Positions 1 to 9,809 of a stretch of DNA of 62,584 bases are shown piece after piece. The DNA comes from Gloeocapsopsis sp. IPPAS B-1203 (GTDB lineage: Bacteria; Cyanobacteriota; Cyanobacteriia; Cyanobacteriales; Chroococcidiopsidaceae), in assembly GCF_002749975.1 (NCBI RefSeq), contig NZ_PEIG01000024.1, positions 1 through 62,584 of the forward strand, in the 5' to 3' direction. Each line of letters starts with the position of its first letter. The first letter of the stretch is position 1. The notes beneath the pieces were generated by a model. That model was given only the letters and a program-made list of their open reading frames with translations, had not been told where the DNA came from and did not search any database. Made by a program: the position numbers and the translations under genes.

Positions 1-585
1 CGCCCCTCGCCCCTCTATCCCCAACCGCGAACGATAATCTAAGACTAATACTGGTAAGGCGATCGCCAAAAAGAGTAGTAACATTGGTGCAAATGTCAAA
101 GTCTGACTCAACGTTCCTGCAACTGCGAGTAAAATTAGCCCGATGACAATCGAATAGCCTAAATCTTTACGACGGGGTAAATCAAAGCTATGACATACCT
201 GAAGTTGAATCAAAAGTTCGGCTAGCAGTACCCTGGTATCGTGTAGTTCACCTAATAAACGTCCAAAAAAGACAGCAAGTGCTGCTAACATTGCGATCGC
301 AATGCAAAACTTAGTAGGAACGTTGCGATCGTGACGGCGATACCAAGCCCAAACTGCGCCGACAATACTCAAAGGTACAGCCCACAAGCTAAATTGCGTT
401 TCTGCTGCAACATCTGTAGCGATAATTCCTACAATGACTAATGCTTGAACAAGCGATCGCAGTAGTCGCGATTCTTCTACTTCGGTTACTTCTCTAGATC
501 TAGGCTGTCGCTGCTGATTCCAACCAGATAGCGATAGCGATATTTTTATTCGATTTCGCTGACGCATTCTGGATGATTTGGTCAT
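1..585 (-). CDS. TgpA-like (DUF3488) transglutaminase-family membrane protein, N-terminal part
   Basis: The reading frame opens at an ATG at 585 and runs off the left edge of the window, giving 195 codons without a stop. After a basic, soluble N-terminus of about 40 residues it shows repeated hydrophobic membrane segments. The stretch around residues 120-190 (a Leu-rich helix, then LPRRKDLGYS, a helix, and a final helix ending in a YRSRLG-like turn) matches the N-terminal membrane domain of TgpA/DUF3488 proteins. In that family a periplasmic transglutaminase domain follows, but it would lie outside the window. Function in cyanobacteria is not established. It is divergent from the gene at 1074. 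Confidence 0.7.
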   Translation of the reverse strand, partial: MTKSSRMRQRNRIKISLSLSGWNQQRQPRSREVTEVEESRLLRSLVQALVIVGIIATDVAAETQFSLWAVPLSIVGAVWAWYRRHDRNVPTKFCIAIAMLAALAVFFGRLLGELHDTRVLLAELLIQLQVCHSFDLPRRKDLGYSIVIGLILLAVAGTLSQTLTFAPMLLLFLAIALPVLVLDYRSRLGIEGRGA

Positions 586-1073
586 ATTGAGATAGCAAGT
601 TGATGTGAGTTATGTAACATTTTTAACGAACTTTATTAGAAACAGAGATCGCAAAGTATGTAGCAAGAGAGGATTTTATAAATGATTTTTGTTGATAAAG
701 TTACGAAAAATTCACTGTACCTACTGAGTTTTTACTGTACTTTATTGAAGTTTATAGAGTAAATTGACGACTAATGCTGTAGTAGCATGTTTATCTTATT
801 CAGTACACAAAAATAAGTTAACGAACAATTGCCTCAGTAACCTAGCGCAATCCTACTGATCAATTTATTGATATTTAAATGTTTTTGTTGAATTGTTTAT
901 GTAAATGTACTGAGATACAAGCAAATTATTTATGCTTGACACCATTAGGGAATTCTGTTTTGAGAAATTCAGTATAATTACAATCTTTCTACCAGCAGAC
1001 TCATCACAACGAGCAACCATCTACATTTGCTCGCTAAACTCAAAGGGTAGCAAGAGCTTTTTTGCGCTCGATT
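586..1073. other. Divergent intergenic region, AT-rich
   Basis: This 488-bp gap separates two divergent genes and should hold both promoters. It is AT-rich and has no ORF worth calling. A TATAAT hexamer sits at 973-978, about 95 bp before the plus-strand gene, without a well-spaced -35. I see no RNA gene. Confidence 0.5.
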
Positions 1074-1550
1074 ATGAGTTTAGACAAACAAATTCAATTA
1101 TTAATTAATGATGCCCCCCAAGATGGCATTACACCCAAAGTTGTTGCCGCGATCGCACCAGGGCTAAAGCTACTCGCCGAGAGGTTAGGTCACTTACAGT
1201 ACTATATTCTGCAAAGTTTAGAACAAGAGTGGGTGGTCACAACTCTACGTAGTCGTGATGAACTCCATCATGAAAAGCGTGTTGTTTATGCTTTTCCCAC
1301 CTTGAAAGATGTTGTCGCATCAGAACTTGAGCCACAACTAATTGCTATCCCAATTCCCGTAACTCTCATTTTGTTTCAGCTGATTGCTTTAGAAACAGTA
1401 GACAGTATCATCTTTTTTGAAACACCAGGTGATACAACTAACGGCATTGAAATTCGTCGCGAAGATATGCAGCGTCTGATTCAACTTCAGTTACAGCAAT
1501 CTTCTCTATCCAATACACCTTCTAACTACATCCCTCCAGATATTGCCTAA
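1074..1550 (+). CDS. Conserved cyanobacterial hypothetical protein, 158 aa
   Basis: The ATG at 1074 is preferred to the TTG at 1062 because it gives the natural N-terminus MSLDKQIQ. The protein looks soluble, with a helical first half and a mixed second half that includes a hydrophobic strand (PIPVTLILFQLIALETVDSIIFF), and it ends in a Gln-rich tail. I recognise it only as the kind of short conserved protein found in many cyanobacteria and know no function. It is transcribed towards sds and away from the TgpA-like gene. Confidence 0.6.
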   Translation: MSLDKQIQLLINDAPQDGITPKVVAAIAPGLKLLAERLGHLQYYILQSLEQEWVVTTLRSRDELHHEKRVVYAFPTLKDVVASELEPQLIAIPIPVTLILFQLIALETVDSIIFFETPGDTTNGIEIRREDMQRLIQLQLQQSSLSNTPSNYIPPDIA

Positions 1551-1654
1551 TATCCTTTTGCTTTAGGGTTGATACAAAGAAGTGCAGGAAAAGTAGAGGA
1601 GTAGAGGAGAATACCTTTTCTATCTACTCATAACTCATAATTAGCCAATAGTCA

Positions 1655-2626
1655 CTAATACAACCGACTTAAAACATAATCAGCCATATTAATCAAGGCT
1701 TGGCGTGATTCAGAATGTGGTAGATCGTTGAGATGCTCAACGGCTTGAGTGGCGTGCTTGGCAGCTAATTCCCGTGCTTGTTCGAGACCTTTACTGTCTT
1801 GGATTAGGGCGATCGCTTGTTCTAAATCGCCTTCTTGAGCGAATTCTCTTGCGATCAAGACTTCTAAATATGGTTTTTCTGCTAAAGCGAATAACACTGG
1901 TGCTGTTAGGTTGCCACTTTTGAGATCTGAGCCTACGGGTTTACCTAAAGTGTCTGCCGAACCGGTAAAGTCGAAAATGTCATCGACAATTTGATAGGCT
2001 AAGCCTAAGTAACGTCCATAGCTATACAAATGGTCTGCAGTTTCACTTGATACATCGCTGAGTAAACCTGCTGCTTTACAACTATTGGCAAATAAAGTCG
2101 CTGTTTTGTAGTAGCTTTTCTTTAGGTAAGCTTCGATAGATAAGCTTGTATCAAATAGAATTTCGCCTTGCTGAATTTCGCCAGCAGCAAAATCCATAAT
2201 GACTTCTGACAAAAGTTTAACGACGTCTAAATTATCTAAGTTAGCTAAATACCAAGAAGATTGAGCGAAAAAGAAATCTCCTGCTAACACAGCTACGCCA
2301 TTGCCAAATAAGCTGTGAATTGTCGGAACACCTCGCCGCGTTACAGATTCGTCCACCACGTCATCGTGAATCAGACTCGCAGTGTGAATCATTTCTGTAA
2401 TTTCAGCTAAGCGGCGGTGACGCAATGTAATGTCTTCATCCAACATAGTTGCTCGCGATACAAGTAGCACAATTGCTGGTCGCAGCCGTTTTCCTCCGGC
2501 TCCGAACAAGTGCTTTGCTGCTGCGAAGAGTTTAGGATGGCGCGTACCTACTAACTGAATTAAGTTTTCTGACAGTATCCGTAGGTCTGCTTCAACTGGG
2601 GAAAATAGGAAGGTGGCTGAGGTCAT
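1655..2626 (-). CDS. sds: Solanesyl (long-chain all-trans polyprenyl) diphosphate synthase
   Basis: A 323-aa trans-isoprenyl diphosphate synthase. It adds isopentenyl diphosphate units to an allylic primer to make the long side chain used for plastoquinone in cyanobacteria. The first Asp-rich motif, HDDVVDE, is near residue 90 followed by RRG, and the second, VDDIFDF, is near residue 217. GGKRLRP near residue 45 binds IPP. Length is normal for the family. Chain length (C45 in cyanobacterial homologues) is inferred from family membership. It is the last gene of a same-strand run amiC-murI-sds, separated from murI by 268 bp containing repeats, so it may have its own promoter. Confidence 0.92.
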   Translation of the reverse strand: MTSATFLFSPVEADLRILSENLIQLVGTRHPKLFAAAKHLFGAGGKRLRPAIVLLVSRATMLDEDITLRHRRLAEITEMIHTASLIHDDVVDESVTRRGVPTIHSLFGNGVAVLAGDFFFAQSSWYLANLDNLDVVKLLSEVIMDFAAGEIQQGEILFDTSLSIEAYLKKSYYKTATLFANSCKAAGLLSDVSSETADHLYSYGRYLGLAYQIVDDIFDFTGSADTLGKPVGSDLKSGNLTAPVLFALAEKPYLEVLIAREFAQEGDLEQAIALIQDSKGLEQARELAAKHATQAVEHLNDLPHSESRQALINMADYVLSRLY

Positions 2627-2810
2627 GTATAAGCCGACTCAAGCTTTAGTTAAGAAAATTTACATAATCTGTACTCATTTTAAGCTAAGCCTTGGCGTGG
2701 GGGAAGTTTTATGAGGAAATCAGCAGAAATTAGGTGAGGGACGAGGAGCGTGGAGCGAGGGGCGAGTGACTAATAGCTAGTTTTGAGTCCTGAAGAGTTT
2801 TGAATTTTAA

Positions 2811-2897
2811 GTTTTGTTAGCGTAGCGGTGCCTTAGCACGTTTTAAATTAAAAGAATTTTCTTAACTCAACACTCAACACTCATAACTCAACACTCA
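2811..2897. repeat. 29-bp palindromic element plus heptamer array
   Basis: Positions 2811-2839 are a copy of a 29-bp element whose core GTGCCTTAGCAC is self-complementary. Four further perfect copies lie at 16984, 46619, 46648 and 53212. From about 2863 the sequence becomes a tandem array of 7-bp units of the type ACTCAAC, which reaches the last codons of murI. Confidence 0.85.
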
Positions 2898-3743
2898 CCT
2901 GCTCACCTGCTCTTCTTTCGTCACGCAGACAGATTCAACAGTCGGAGTATAGCCCAACCATTGTAAGGAAGACTGCGCAAACTGTTGCGGACAACCAGTA
3001 ACACAGAAGCGTGTTGGAGAGGGAGGATGCGTACTGCTTAATCCTAATAGTTCAAGTTCCTGAACTGTAGCGGCGACAACATACTCAGCAGGATCGATAA
3101 ATTTTACAGATTGTGGTAAGAGCGATCGCAGTACTGGCGCTAGATGAGGATAATGGGTACAGCCGTACACTAAAGTATCAATACGTTGCTGTAATAAAAA
3201 AGTTAAATATTGACGTGCAACCTCTTTTGTACAAGGGTCGTGAATGCGATTTTGCTCAATAAGAGGCACAAACTCAGGACAACCGACTTGCCAAACTTGG
3301 ACACTCGGATCAATTTCCAACATTGCCCGTTGATAAGCATTGCTCGCCGCAGTTGCTGGAGTCGCAATTACACCGATCCGTTTACCTTGCTGGACTGCTG
3401 CCTTTGCCCCTGGCAAAATCAAATCGATAATTGGGATAGGAAATTCCTTTTGCACAACATCAAGTGCTAGCGCCGAACTTGTATTGCAAGCCGTAACCAC
3501 CATTTTGACTTTTTGCTGAAGCATCCAGGTGAGAATTTCGCGCATGAATTGGACAATTTCACCAGGCGAACGATTGCCATAAGGAACCCGCGCTGTATCG
3601 CCAAGATAAATAATAGACTCTTGCGGTAGTTGTCGGTAAAGCTGACGTAGCACCGTCAGACCACCTAAGCCACTATCAAAAATGCCAATTGGAGCGTTTT
3701 GTACTTGAGGGACATACAAATAGGAGACAGAAGTATCAGCCAC
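2895..3743 (-). CDS. murI: Glutamate racemase
   Basis: A 282-aa Asp/Glu racemase that makes D-glutamate for peptidoglycan. GIFDSGLGGLTV near residue 20 is the family signature. The two catalytic cysteines are in TACNTSSA (about residue 86) and YGCTHYP (about residue 195). The frame starts with GTG at 3743, about 20 residues before the signature. It follows amiC on the same strand after about 80 bp, so the two cell-wall genes are probably co-transcribed. The last few codons run into a repeat array, so the exact C-terminus may be repeat-derived. Confidence 0.95.
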   Translation of the reverse strand: MADTSVSYLYVPQVQNAPIGIFDSGLGGLTVLRQLYRQLPQESIIYLGDTARVPYGNRSPGEIVQFMREILTWMLQQKVKMVVTACNTSSALALDVVQKEFPIPIIDLILPGAKAAVQQGKRIGVIATPATAASNAYQRAMLEIDPSVQVWQVGCPEFVPLIEQNRIHDPCTKEVARQYLTFLLQQRIDTLVYGCTHYPHLAPVLRSLLPQSVKFIDPAEYVVAATVQELELLGLSSTHPPSPTRFCVTGCPQQFAQSSLQWLGYTPTVESVCVTKEEQVSR

Positions 3744-3826
3744 AGGTTGTTCACTAAATTAAACGAAGCACAGATGCCAAGTATGAATTTTGGCATAAAA
3801 GACCAAATTCACCAAAAATAACACAC

Positions 3827-5695
3827 CTATCGCCCAAGATACTGCAAAATCCCGCGTGCGATCGCCTCTGCCATTTGTGATTGATAAGCAGCAGTTCGCA
3901 GCCTAGGATTATCTTCACGACCAGTTAGATAACCAATTTCAACGAGAACCGAAGGCATGGAAGATTTGCGCAGCACATAAAATCTGGCACGTCTCACTCC
4001 GCGATCGCGAATAGTCACGCGCTGCAAAATGTTGCGATGGATCGCCTGTGCTAAACGCTGACCACTAGAAAAATAATAAGTTTCTAACCCATTGACATCA
4101 GGACGACTCAACCCCATTGAATTCGCATGGATACTCACGAAAACATCTGCATTGGCGCGTTCGGCGATCGCGACACGAGGAGCCAAGTCTACAAAGTAAT
4201 CGGAATCGCGTGTCATTACGACTTTTACGCCTTCTTTTTCCAGAATGGCGGCAATTTGTTTGGATAGAGGTAAAATGACCTGCTTTTCTTGTAATCCCCC
4301 AATTCCTATTGCTCCAGGGTCTTTACCACCGTGTCCTGGATCGATCACTACCACAGGACGCTGTTTAGGAGGACTAGGCTTAGCTGGAGGCGTGGCTGGT
4401 TGCGGTGGTGTAGTTGCTTGAGGAACTGGTACAGGAACAGGTTGTGGCTCAGGTGGCGGTGTCTGAGCATTTGCAGGTGGCAGTAAGATTGAGTTGGCAC
4501 GGGAAAGTTGTAAGGCGAGTACGTCCTGTCCTGCTTGATTGAGTTCCCCGATCCGAATTCCTGTTGCAGGTTGTACCCAAATAGCTACTGTGCGCGGATC
4601 AGCTTGCTGTAAACGCACTCTTAGCACAGGGCTATTAGAAGTCAATGATGGTCCTCTAACGTTACTCGCTAACTGCGCATTGGGAATCGTAATGCGATAC
4701 AGTCCAGTAGAACGGTCCCAGCCACCTGTATAGTTGACCTTTTGGCTCGCGCGAATCAACAATTGGGCACCATTAATCGTCAGTTCTGCGGCGTGAATTG
4801 TTGCCAAGCCTGACGACGAGGGAGTGTTCGTAGTTGTGTTCTGAGTTAGAGTATTGACAACAGTGTTGGTAGCACTTCTGCCCTGTGGTAAGACTACCAA
4901 ACCACCAAAACGACTGACTGATGCTTGCCAATCAGGTCCGTTTCTGTCAACCCGCATCGTCATCCGCGTCACGGGCGGTGAATTTTGAACTTGATTCAGT
5001 TGAATGCGACTAACACCGTAGCGATTAACTGTCACAGTCGGCTTTTTGCTCAACTGTGGTGCTAGCGAAGCACCCACTAAATCAATATCAATCGTACTGC
5101 GATCGCTACTGCGATTCACTTTAACTTGAGGAGTTCCACCGCCACGGGTTCGGACAAACAGCCCGTCTCCTGTAACTTGAATATTTTCTACCTGTACTGT
5201 TGCAGTTGTCTGTGGAACTACAGAATTATTGTTTGGACGACTACTGCCTGGCACAATGGCTGATAGCGATCGCTGTGGTGTTACGGATGGTGGTGGGCTA
5301 ACCGCAATTCTTTCAGGCTGTGGTAACTGTACTGTCCATTGACTTGGTGTTGCTCCTTCAAATTTCACCTTCTCCGGATCGATCTTGTAACCAGGACTTA
5401 ATTCAATTACTACACGAGCCGTTTGGTCGTCAAATTGACCAACTCGAATACTGCGAATTGTACCGCCAAGCTCTTGTTTTACTGTGGGACGCTCGAGTTT
5501 GGTTCCTGGTAAATCGATCACCAATCGCATGGGATTAAAGATGAGTTGTGCTTTTGGTTGAACAGCACCATCCGTCTTGAAGTCCAATCGATTGCGATTA
5601 GCATCAAAATTCCACGATCGAAGTTTCGCCGCCTCTGCGGGAGACGATAACAGAAAAATGCTTAAAGTACTGGGTAGTAGCCAGTGAAATCTCAC
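3827..5695 (-). CDS. amiC: N-acetylmuramoyl-L-alanine amidase with AMIN domains (AmiC type)
   Basis: A 622-aa exported amidase that cleaves the lactyl-amide bond between MurNAc and the stem peptide. It has a signal peptide (first 22 residues, ending AEA), an AMIN-type beta domain near residues 25-130, a second AMIN-like domain near 300-400, and a Pro-rich linker (PVPVPVPQ). The C-terminal Amidase_3 domain starts at VVVIDPGHGGKDPG (zinc His), with SIHANS and VLVEIGYLT further on. GTG start at 5695, preceded by an AGGAG ribosome site. In filamentous cyanobacteria AmiC relatives drill septal nanopores, but the role here is unknown. Confidence 0.93.
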   Translation of the reverse strand: MRFHWLLPSTLSIFLLSSPAEAAKLRSWNFDANRNRLDFKTDGAVQPKAQLIFNPMRLVIDLPGTKLERPTVKQELGGTIRSIRVGQFDDQTARVVIELSPGYKIDPEKVKFEGATPSQWTVQLPQPERIAVSPPPSVTPQRSLSAIVPGSSRPNNNSVVPQTTATVQVENIQVTGDGLFVRTRGGGTPQVKVNRSSDRSTIDIDLVGASLAPQLSKKPTVTVNRYGVSRIQLNQVQNSPPVTRMTMRVDRNGPDWQASVSRFGGLVVLPQGRSATNTVVNTLTQNTTTNTPSSSGLATIHAAELTINGAQLLIRASQKVNYTGGWDRSTGLYRITIPNAQLASNVRGPSLTSNSPVLRVRLQQADPRTVAIWVQPATGIRIGELNQAGQDVLALQLSRANSILLPPANAQTPPPEPQPVPVPVPQATTPPQPATPPAKPSPPKQRPVVVIDPGHGGKDPGAIGIGGLQEKQVILPLSKQIAAILEKEGVKVVMTRDSDYFVDLAPRVAIAERANADVFVSIHANSMGLSRPDVNGLETYYFSSGQRLAQAIHRNILQRVTIRDRGVRRARFYVLRKSSMPSVLVEIGYLTGREDNPRLRTAAYQSQMAEAIARGILQYLGR

Positions 5696-7207
5696 AATGC
5701 TTTCTCCTAATTCATCGCATTCATTTCGTGCAGTCTACGTCTCCTCTATCTGCTCTTAATTCACTCCATCACACATTGACATATCTGGTATGCCGCCCTT
5801 GAGTATACCTGAGGACAAGTACATAACACGTATGGCGGCGATAAAACTCACTTCACGATTTGAGAGCAGTGAGCTTGAAGACTCAATCTAGACTCAAAGG
5901 CGACATACACTAAGTCGTGAACCACAATCAACAGTAGCTAGCTCCAAGTAAAATGACTGGTACAACCGTGACTGTATGGCTGAGATTTCGTCTTGATTGA
6001 GCTGAAGGTTTGAGATGCATCCTTTGCTGCTAATAAGGTGACTGATACTGAAATCAGCTTCTCGTCTCAACTTTGGTGGCAAAATCCAGCTTGAGTTGAG
6101 AATTTTAGTTCAGCAAATTTATTAAACCTGCGGACGGAGATTGAGAGATTTAAGTTTCCGCTGTAGCCTACAAATTTAAACTGAGAATAAACTTGGAATA
6201 AATTTAACTTCAGATTTGTCTAAAATCAATTACTTATTCAGCTCAATTGAAAGTTATTTACCAAAAATCCTTTTTGAGTTTGGGTAAGTGCAAAAAAACT
6301 GTCTCGATTTGCTACAGAATCTTGACAGCTTGTATTTACTGCACAGCTAGCTGATGCAGCGCTAAAAACTGAGATTTTTGTCAGTGCTAGACAGCTTTAT
6401 TAATGTAAAGCTGCTTTCTGCTATATAACTAGCAGCAAACATATTAACAGAATTGTGAGAAGAAAGTAATCGTGGATATTGGCAAAAGAGGAAGCGAACG
6501 ATCTAAAAAGACTGTCTTGAGGCAAGTACGTTGGGTTATGCTCGGATTTAATTGCTAGTTGACTGAAATACTAACTGACCCAGGTTACTTAGTTCATGTA
6601 AGAGAGGATTCTTGATTTTCGATTTACATTAGAGTTTTCACTATAAGTGTCAGGATCTACCTTATTACAAAAGACTTCATTTCTGTTATCATCCTCGGTA
6701 TCTATGATGCAAAGCCACAAACGCTAGTGAGTATTCAACCGAAGTTACATTACTACATTTGAGTTTGTCCAATCATTCGGTGCTAAAGTCTTCTCATTAG
6801 CTGCTGCGAATCATACCTGTCAAATAGAATTATGGAATATTTTGAGCTTATGCAGCATTTGCGACACCAAGGACGCATTGCACTTATCTCAGTTTGTGCG
6901 ATCGCTTCAGTAGGTTGCTGGTTAAAATTAGGAGTGCAGCAAATAACAATTATTGTATTAACCAACTAGCAAGTATTGGCTATTTCCTAAAAATTCTCCC
7001 TCAGTAAAAGGTTTAATATTATCATTAAAATAATGATTTTAGCACCAGATCTTGACAGAATATTTTCTAGTTCTTTACAGCGTTCACTAATATTAATTTT
7101 TATCTATAAAACTTGTCATTGAAAAATAATTTCTCGAAAACCAAATTAAAGATAAAATACTTTCCTAACGTTCGCGCCCTGAACCTTACGCTGGAAAAAT
7201 CACAACA
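5696..7207. other. 1.5-kb stretch without a convincing gene
   Basis: No ORF longer than about 62 codons occurs here and those present look random. I see no tRNA, rRNA or CRISPR. It must contain the amiC promoter (left end) and the promoter of the gene at 7208 (right end). One small plus-strand ORF at 6832 is listed separately. An unrecognised non-coding RNA or a decayed gene cannot be excluded. Confidence 0.5.
6832..6969 (+). CDS. Possible small membrane peptide, 45 aa
   Basis: ATG-initiated ORF of 45 codons. It has a short polar N-terminus (MEYFELMQHLRHQGR), one hydrophobic stretch and a second near the C-terminus. No clear ribosome site precedes it and I do not recognise a family. It may be chance or a fragment. 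Confidence 0.2.
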   Translation: MEYFELMQHLRHQGRIALISVCAIASVGCWLKLGVQQITIIVLTN

Positions 7208-8017
7208 ATGAAAGCACTTAATAACAACATATTATTTTCTGTGCTAGCATCTCGAACTCTAAAAATAGTAGGAATTATCCTAATTTTGGCTTTTCTACTT
7301 GATTTTGTGATGTTGTTATTTCCGTTTCGAGCACAAACTCAAGAGTGGCAAATTAATTTTGCCACTCAAATTATTGACCGTGGAACAATCCCAATGGTGG
7401 GAACAGCTTTGCTCTTAGCTGGTTATTGGATAGAAAATATTGTTACAGATTCTTCTTTAAGTCGCCAATCAGGACTTAACTTAAGATTTCTAGTACTAGT
7501 GCTGGCAAGTCTATTAGGGCTACTCTTTCTGCTACTTGCTCCTCTACATATTAATAATATTTTACAAGCAAGAACAGAGGCGATCGCACGCATCAATCAA
7601 GAAGCATCGCAAGCCGAAACACAATTGCAAACCCAAATTGCGGCGCAACGAACTCAAATCCGCACTCAGATTTCCGCGATTTTGCAAGACGAACAGCAGG
7701 TAAATGCTGCACTCCAAAGTCCACAAGTTCCAGAACAAATTAGAAATATCCTCCAACAGGCAAGAGAAAATCCTCAAGCCCTCGATCAAATCATCGATCA
7801 ACAACTTAACGCCGATGCACTACGCAATCAAGCTTTAGAGCAGATTCAGCAACGCAGGCAAGAAGTTGAACAACGCGCTCAAGAACAAGTTCAGTCAGGG
7901 ATTGGCAGTGGTATTCGTAGTTTGCTACTGTCTATTGGTTACATCCTTATTGGCTGGACAGGGTTGAGAAATATGAACTCGCTGCCACCAGATCGCCCTA
8001 ACTACACCGACTATTGA
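7208..8017 (+). CDS. HpsJ-like membrane protein
   Basis: A 269-aa protein with three membrane helices in the first 120 residues (about 18-40, 65-80, 95-115), a long Gln/Ala-rich coiled coil (about 122-230, many QTQIAAQRTQ-like heptads) and a final helix near 235-255. This layout resembles the cyanobacterial HpsJ family, named for hormogonium polysaccharide work, although many non-motile strains carry relatives. The ATG at 7208 is the only sensible start. It stands alone, about 250 bp before the DUF502 gene. Confidence 0.55.
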   Translation: MKALNNNILFSVLASRTLKIVGIILILAFLLDFVMLLFPFRAQTQEWQINFATQIIDRGTIPMVGTALLLAGYWIENIVTDSSLSRQSGLNLRFLVLVLASLLGLLFLLLAPLHINNILQARTEAIARINQEASQAETQLQTQIAAQRTQIRTQISAILQDEQQVNAALQSPQVPEQIRNILQQARENPQALDQIIDQQLNADALRNQALEQIQQRRQEVEQRAQEQVQSGIGSGIRSLLLSIGYILIGWTGLRNMNSLPPDRPNYTDY

Positions 8018-8263
8018 TAGAGAAGGTAGTTTGAAGCAATTGATGACTAAATTTTCAGTGCTACACTGATTGCAATAAATCTTTACAGCTTCTTAAAGAA
8101 TACAATAAGAGATATAACCAGTTACAAATGACGCTGATGAGTGCAAGGAGCGGTGTAAAGCATCAACAAATAACTATTTGCGATAAGCGGATCGTAGTCC
8201 TAAATTATCAAACCACAACAAAGACATTAATCAAGCGCCAGTTACAAGGAGAGTGGGCGATTT

Positions 8264-8947
8264 GTGTTTGAACGCCTTAAACAAGATTTAAAAAATGACT
8301 TGATAGCAGGGTTGTTAGTAGTCATTCCCTTAGCTACCACGATATGGCTAACAGTGACCATTGCCACTTGGGTTATTGACTTTCTCACACAAATTCCTAG
8401 GCAACTAAATCCCTTCGATGGTATGCATCCACTTTTAGTGGATTTATTGAGTCTAGCAGTAGGATTTACCGTACCTTTACTAAGCATTCTGCTCATCGGT
8501 TTGATGGCACGTAATATCGCAGGGCGGTGGTTGCTTGATGTGGGAGAGGAACTGTTACAAGCAATTCCTTTAGCAGGCTCAGTATACAAAACTCTCAAAC
8601 AGTTACTCGAAACTTTGCTAAGAGATACCAACGGCAAGTTTCGCCGTGTCATTTTAGTAGAGTATCCCCGTAAAGGAATGTGGGTTATTGCATTTGTGAC
8701 AGGTACAATCAGCAATGATATTCAGTCGCAATTGCAGCGTCCTGTGCTAAGTATTTTTATTCCTACAACTCCAAACCCGACAACCGGCTGGTATGCAATT
8801 GTTCCTGAAGATGAAGTCATTAACTTAAAAATGTCGATAGAAGATGCTTTTAAGGTCGTTATCTCCGGAGGCATCGTCGCTCCCAATACACTAATAACAC
8901 CTTTGGTCATCTCCAAAGAACGTAAACTCGAATCTCCATTACAGTAG
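8264..8947 (+). CDS. DUF502 family membrane protein
   Basis: A 227-aa protein with two strong N-terminal membrane helices (residues about 13-42 and 62-86), the latter followed by GLMARNIAGRW, then LKQLLETLL and the conserved VLVEYPRKGMWVIAFVTG block typical of DUF502. GTG start at 8264, supported by AAGGAGAG about 10 bp upstream. In cyanobacteria and plants this family occurs upstream of nusB, as here. Molecular function is not known. DUF502-nusB-ftsY run in the same direction and may be partly co-transcribed. Confidence 0.9.
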   Translation: MFERLKQDLKNDLIAGLLVVIPLATTIWLTVTIATWVIDFLTQIPRQLNPFDGMHPLLVDLLSLAVGFTVPLLSILLIGLMARNIAGRWLLDVGEELLQAIPLAGSVYKTLKQLLETLLRDTNGKFRRVILVEYPRKGMWVIAFVTGTISNDIQSQLQRPVLSIFIPTTPNPTTGWYAIVPEDEVINLKMSIEDAFKVVISGGIVAPNTLITPLVISKERKLESPLQ

Positions 8948-8954
8948 AAAGGAG

Positions 8955-9072
8955 CGAGGAGCAATTGACTAGTTTTGAATTTTAAGTTTTGAGTTTTGAA
9001 TTAAAAGAATTGTCTCAACACTTCACAACTCACAACTCATAACTCACAACTCATAACTCATAACTCACACAT
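8955..9072. repeat. Tandem heptamer-type repeat (ACTCATA/ACTCACA)
   Basis: The space between the DUF502 gene and nusB is filled by TTTTGAATTTTAAG-like text followed by repeated units of the kind AACTCAC and AACTCAT. It is the same low-complexity family seen at 2863, 17093, 26998 and 46515. Confidence 0.8.
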
Positions 9073-9073
9073 T

Positions 9074-9709
9074 ATGCAACCCCGTAGAATTGCCCGTGAA
9101 CTTGCTTTGCTAAGCTTGAGCCAACTACCAAGCTCACAAGAGAAACTTGAAACACAACAATTGTCAAATATGGTATTGGCAGCGGTTAGAACTCTGACAA
9201 CCGAAGTTCAAGATACTCTGACGACTGCAGCAGCAGAGTTACAACGTGCCAGCGATCGCCTATTAAGCAGCGAGACACGCGCTGGCGATTTACGTACTTC
9301 CAGATCGCTATTAGACGAATCCATTCAACTTACTCAAAGTGCAATTAATCGAGTTGGTGCAGCACTTGAGATACCAGAACTCATTCAACTGGCAAACCAA
9401 CCAGACTTTGACGTTCGTACCTACGCACTCCAAATTGTCCGAGCAGTCAATATTCATCGTACAGAAATTGATGAAAAGCTTAACGATGCCTTAGTCGATT
9501 GGCAAGTATCTCGCTTAGCGCGAATTGACCGCGACTTACTCCGCATTGCAGTAGCAGAAATACTGTACTTAGGTGTTCCAGATCGCGTTGCTATTAATGA
9601 AGCAGTAGAACTTGCTAAGCGTTACAGTGGAGACGAAGGACACCGCTTTATTAATGGTGTTCTCCGCCGGATTAGCGAACAAGCACAAGCAACCTATCCA
9701 AAATCTTAG
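9074..9709 (+). CDS. nusB: Transcription antitermination factor NusB
   Basis: A 211-aa all-helical NusB. It binds boxA RNA with NusE/S10 during rRNA transcription. The N-terminal [17 protein letters not shown] corresponds to the arginine-rich start of the family. The C-terminal block with [30 protein letters not shown] and FINGVLRRI is highly diagnostic. An insertion of about 60 residues (40-105) makes it longer than E. coli NusB, as is usual in cyanobacteria. It lies between DUF502 and ftsY. Confidence 0.95.
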   Translation: MQPRRIARELALLSLSQLPSSQEKLETQQLSNMVLAAVRTLTTEVQDTLTTAAAELQRASDRLLSSETRAGDLRTSRSLLDESIQLTQSAINRVGAALEIPELIQLANQPDFDVRTYALQIVRAVNIHRTEIDEKLNDALVDWQVSRLARIDRDLLRIAVAEILYLGVPDRVAINEAVELAKRYSGDEGHRFINGVLRRISEQAQATYPKS

Positions 9710-9809
9710 CAGTAACATCTCGCCTGCTCCCAAGAGTTGGTAAATTAAAGAATAGTTGATGTCTGCTATTTAAGTAGTCTGTTTTAGCTGGCAATTTACA
9801 GTAGGTGCA

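Noticed and set aside
936-978. TTGACA and TATAAT as a promoter pair
   Set aside because: The hexamers are about 31 bp apart, too far for a normal sigma-70 promoter.
5894-6082. 62-codon minus-strand ORF in the gene-poor stretch
   Set aside because: No family, no ribosome site and no neighbour context.
6783-6965. 60-codon minus-strand ORF in the gene-poor stretch
   Set aside because: Cys/Ile-rich with no ribosome site and overlapping a slightly better plus-strand ORF; neither is convincing.
8242-8715. 157-codon ORF opposite the DUF502 gene
   Set aside because: The sense strand encodes a clear family member with a good ribosome site; the antisense product has no recognisable features.
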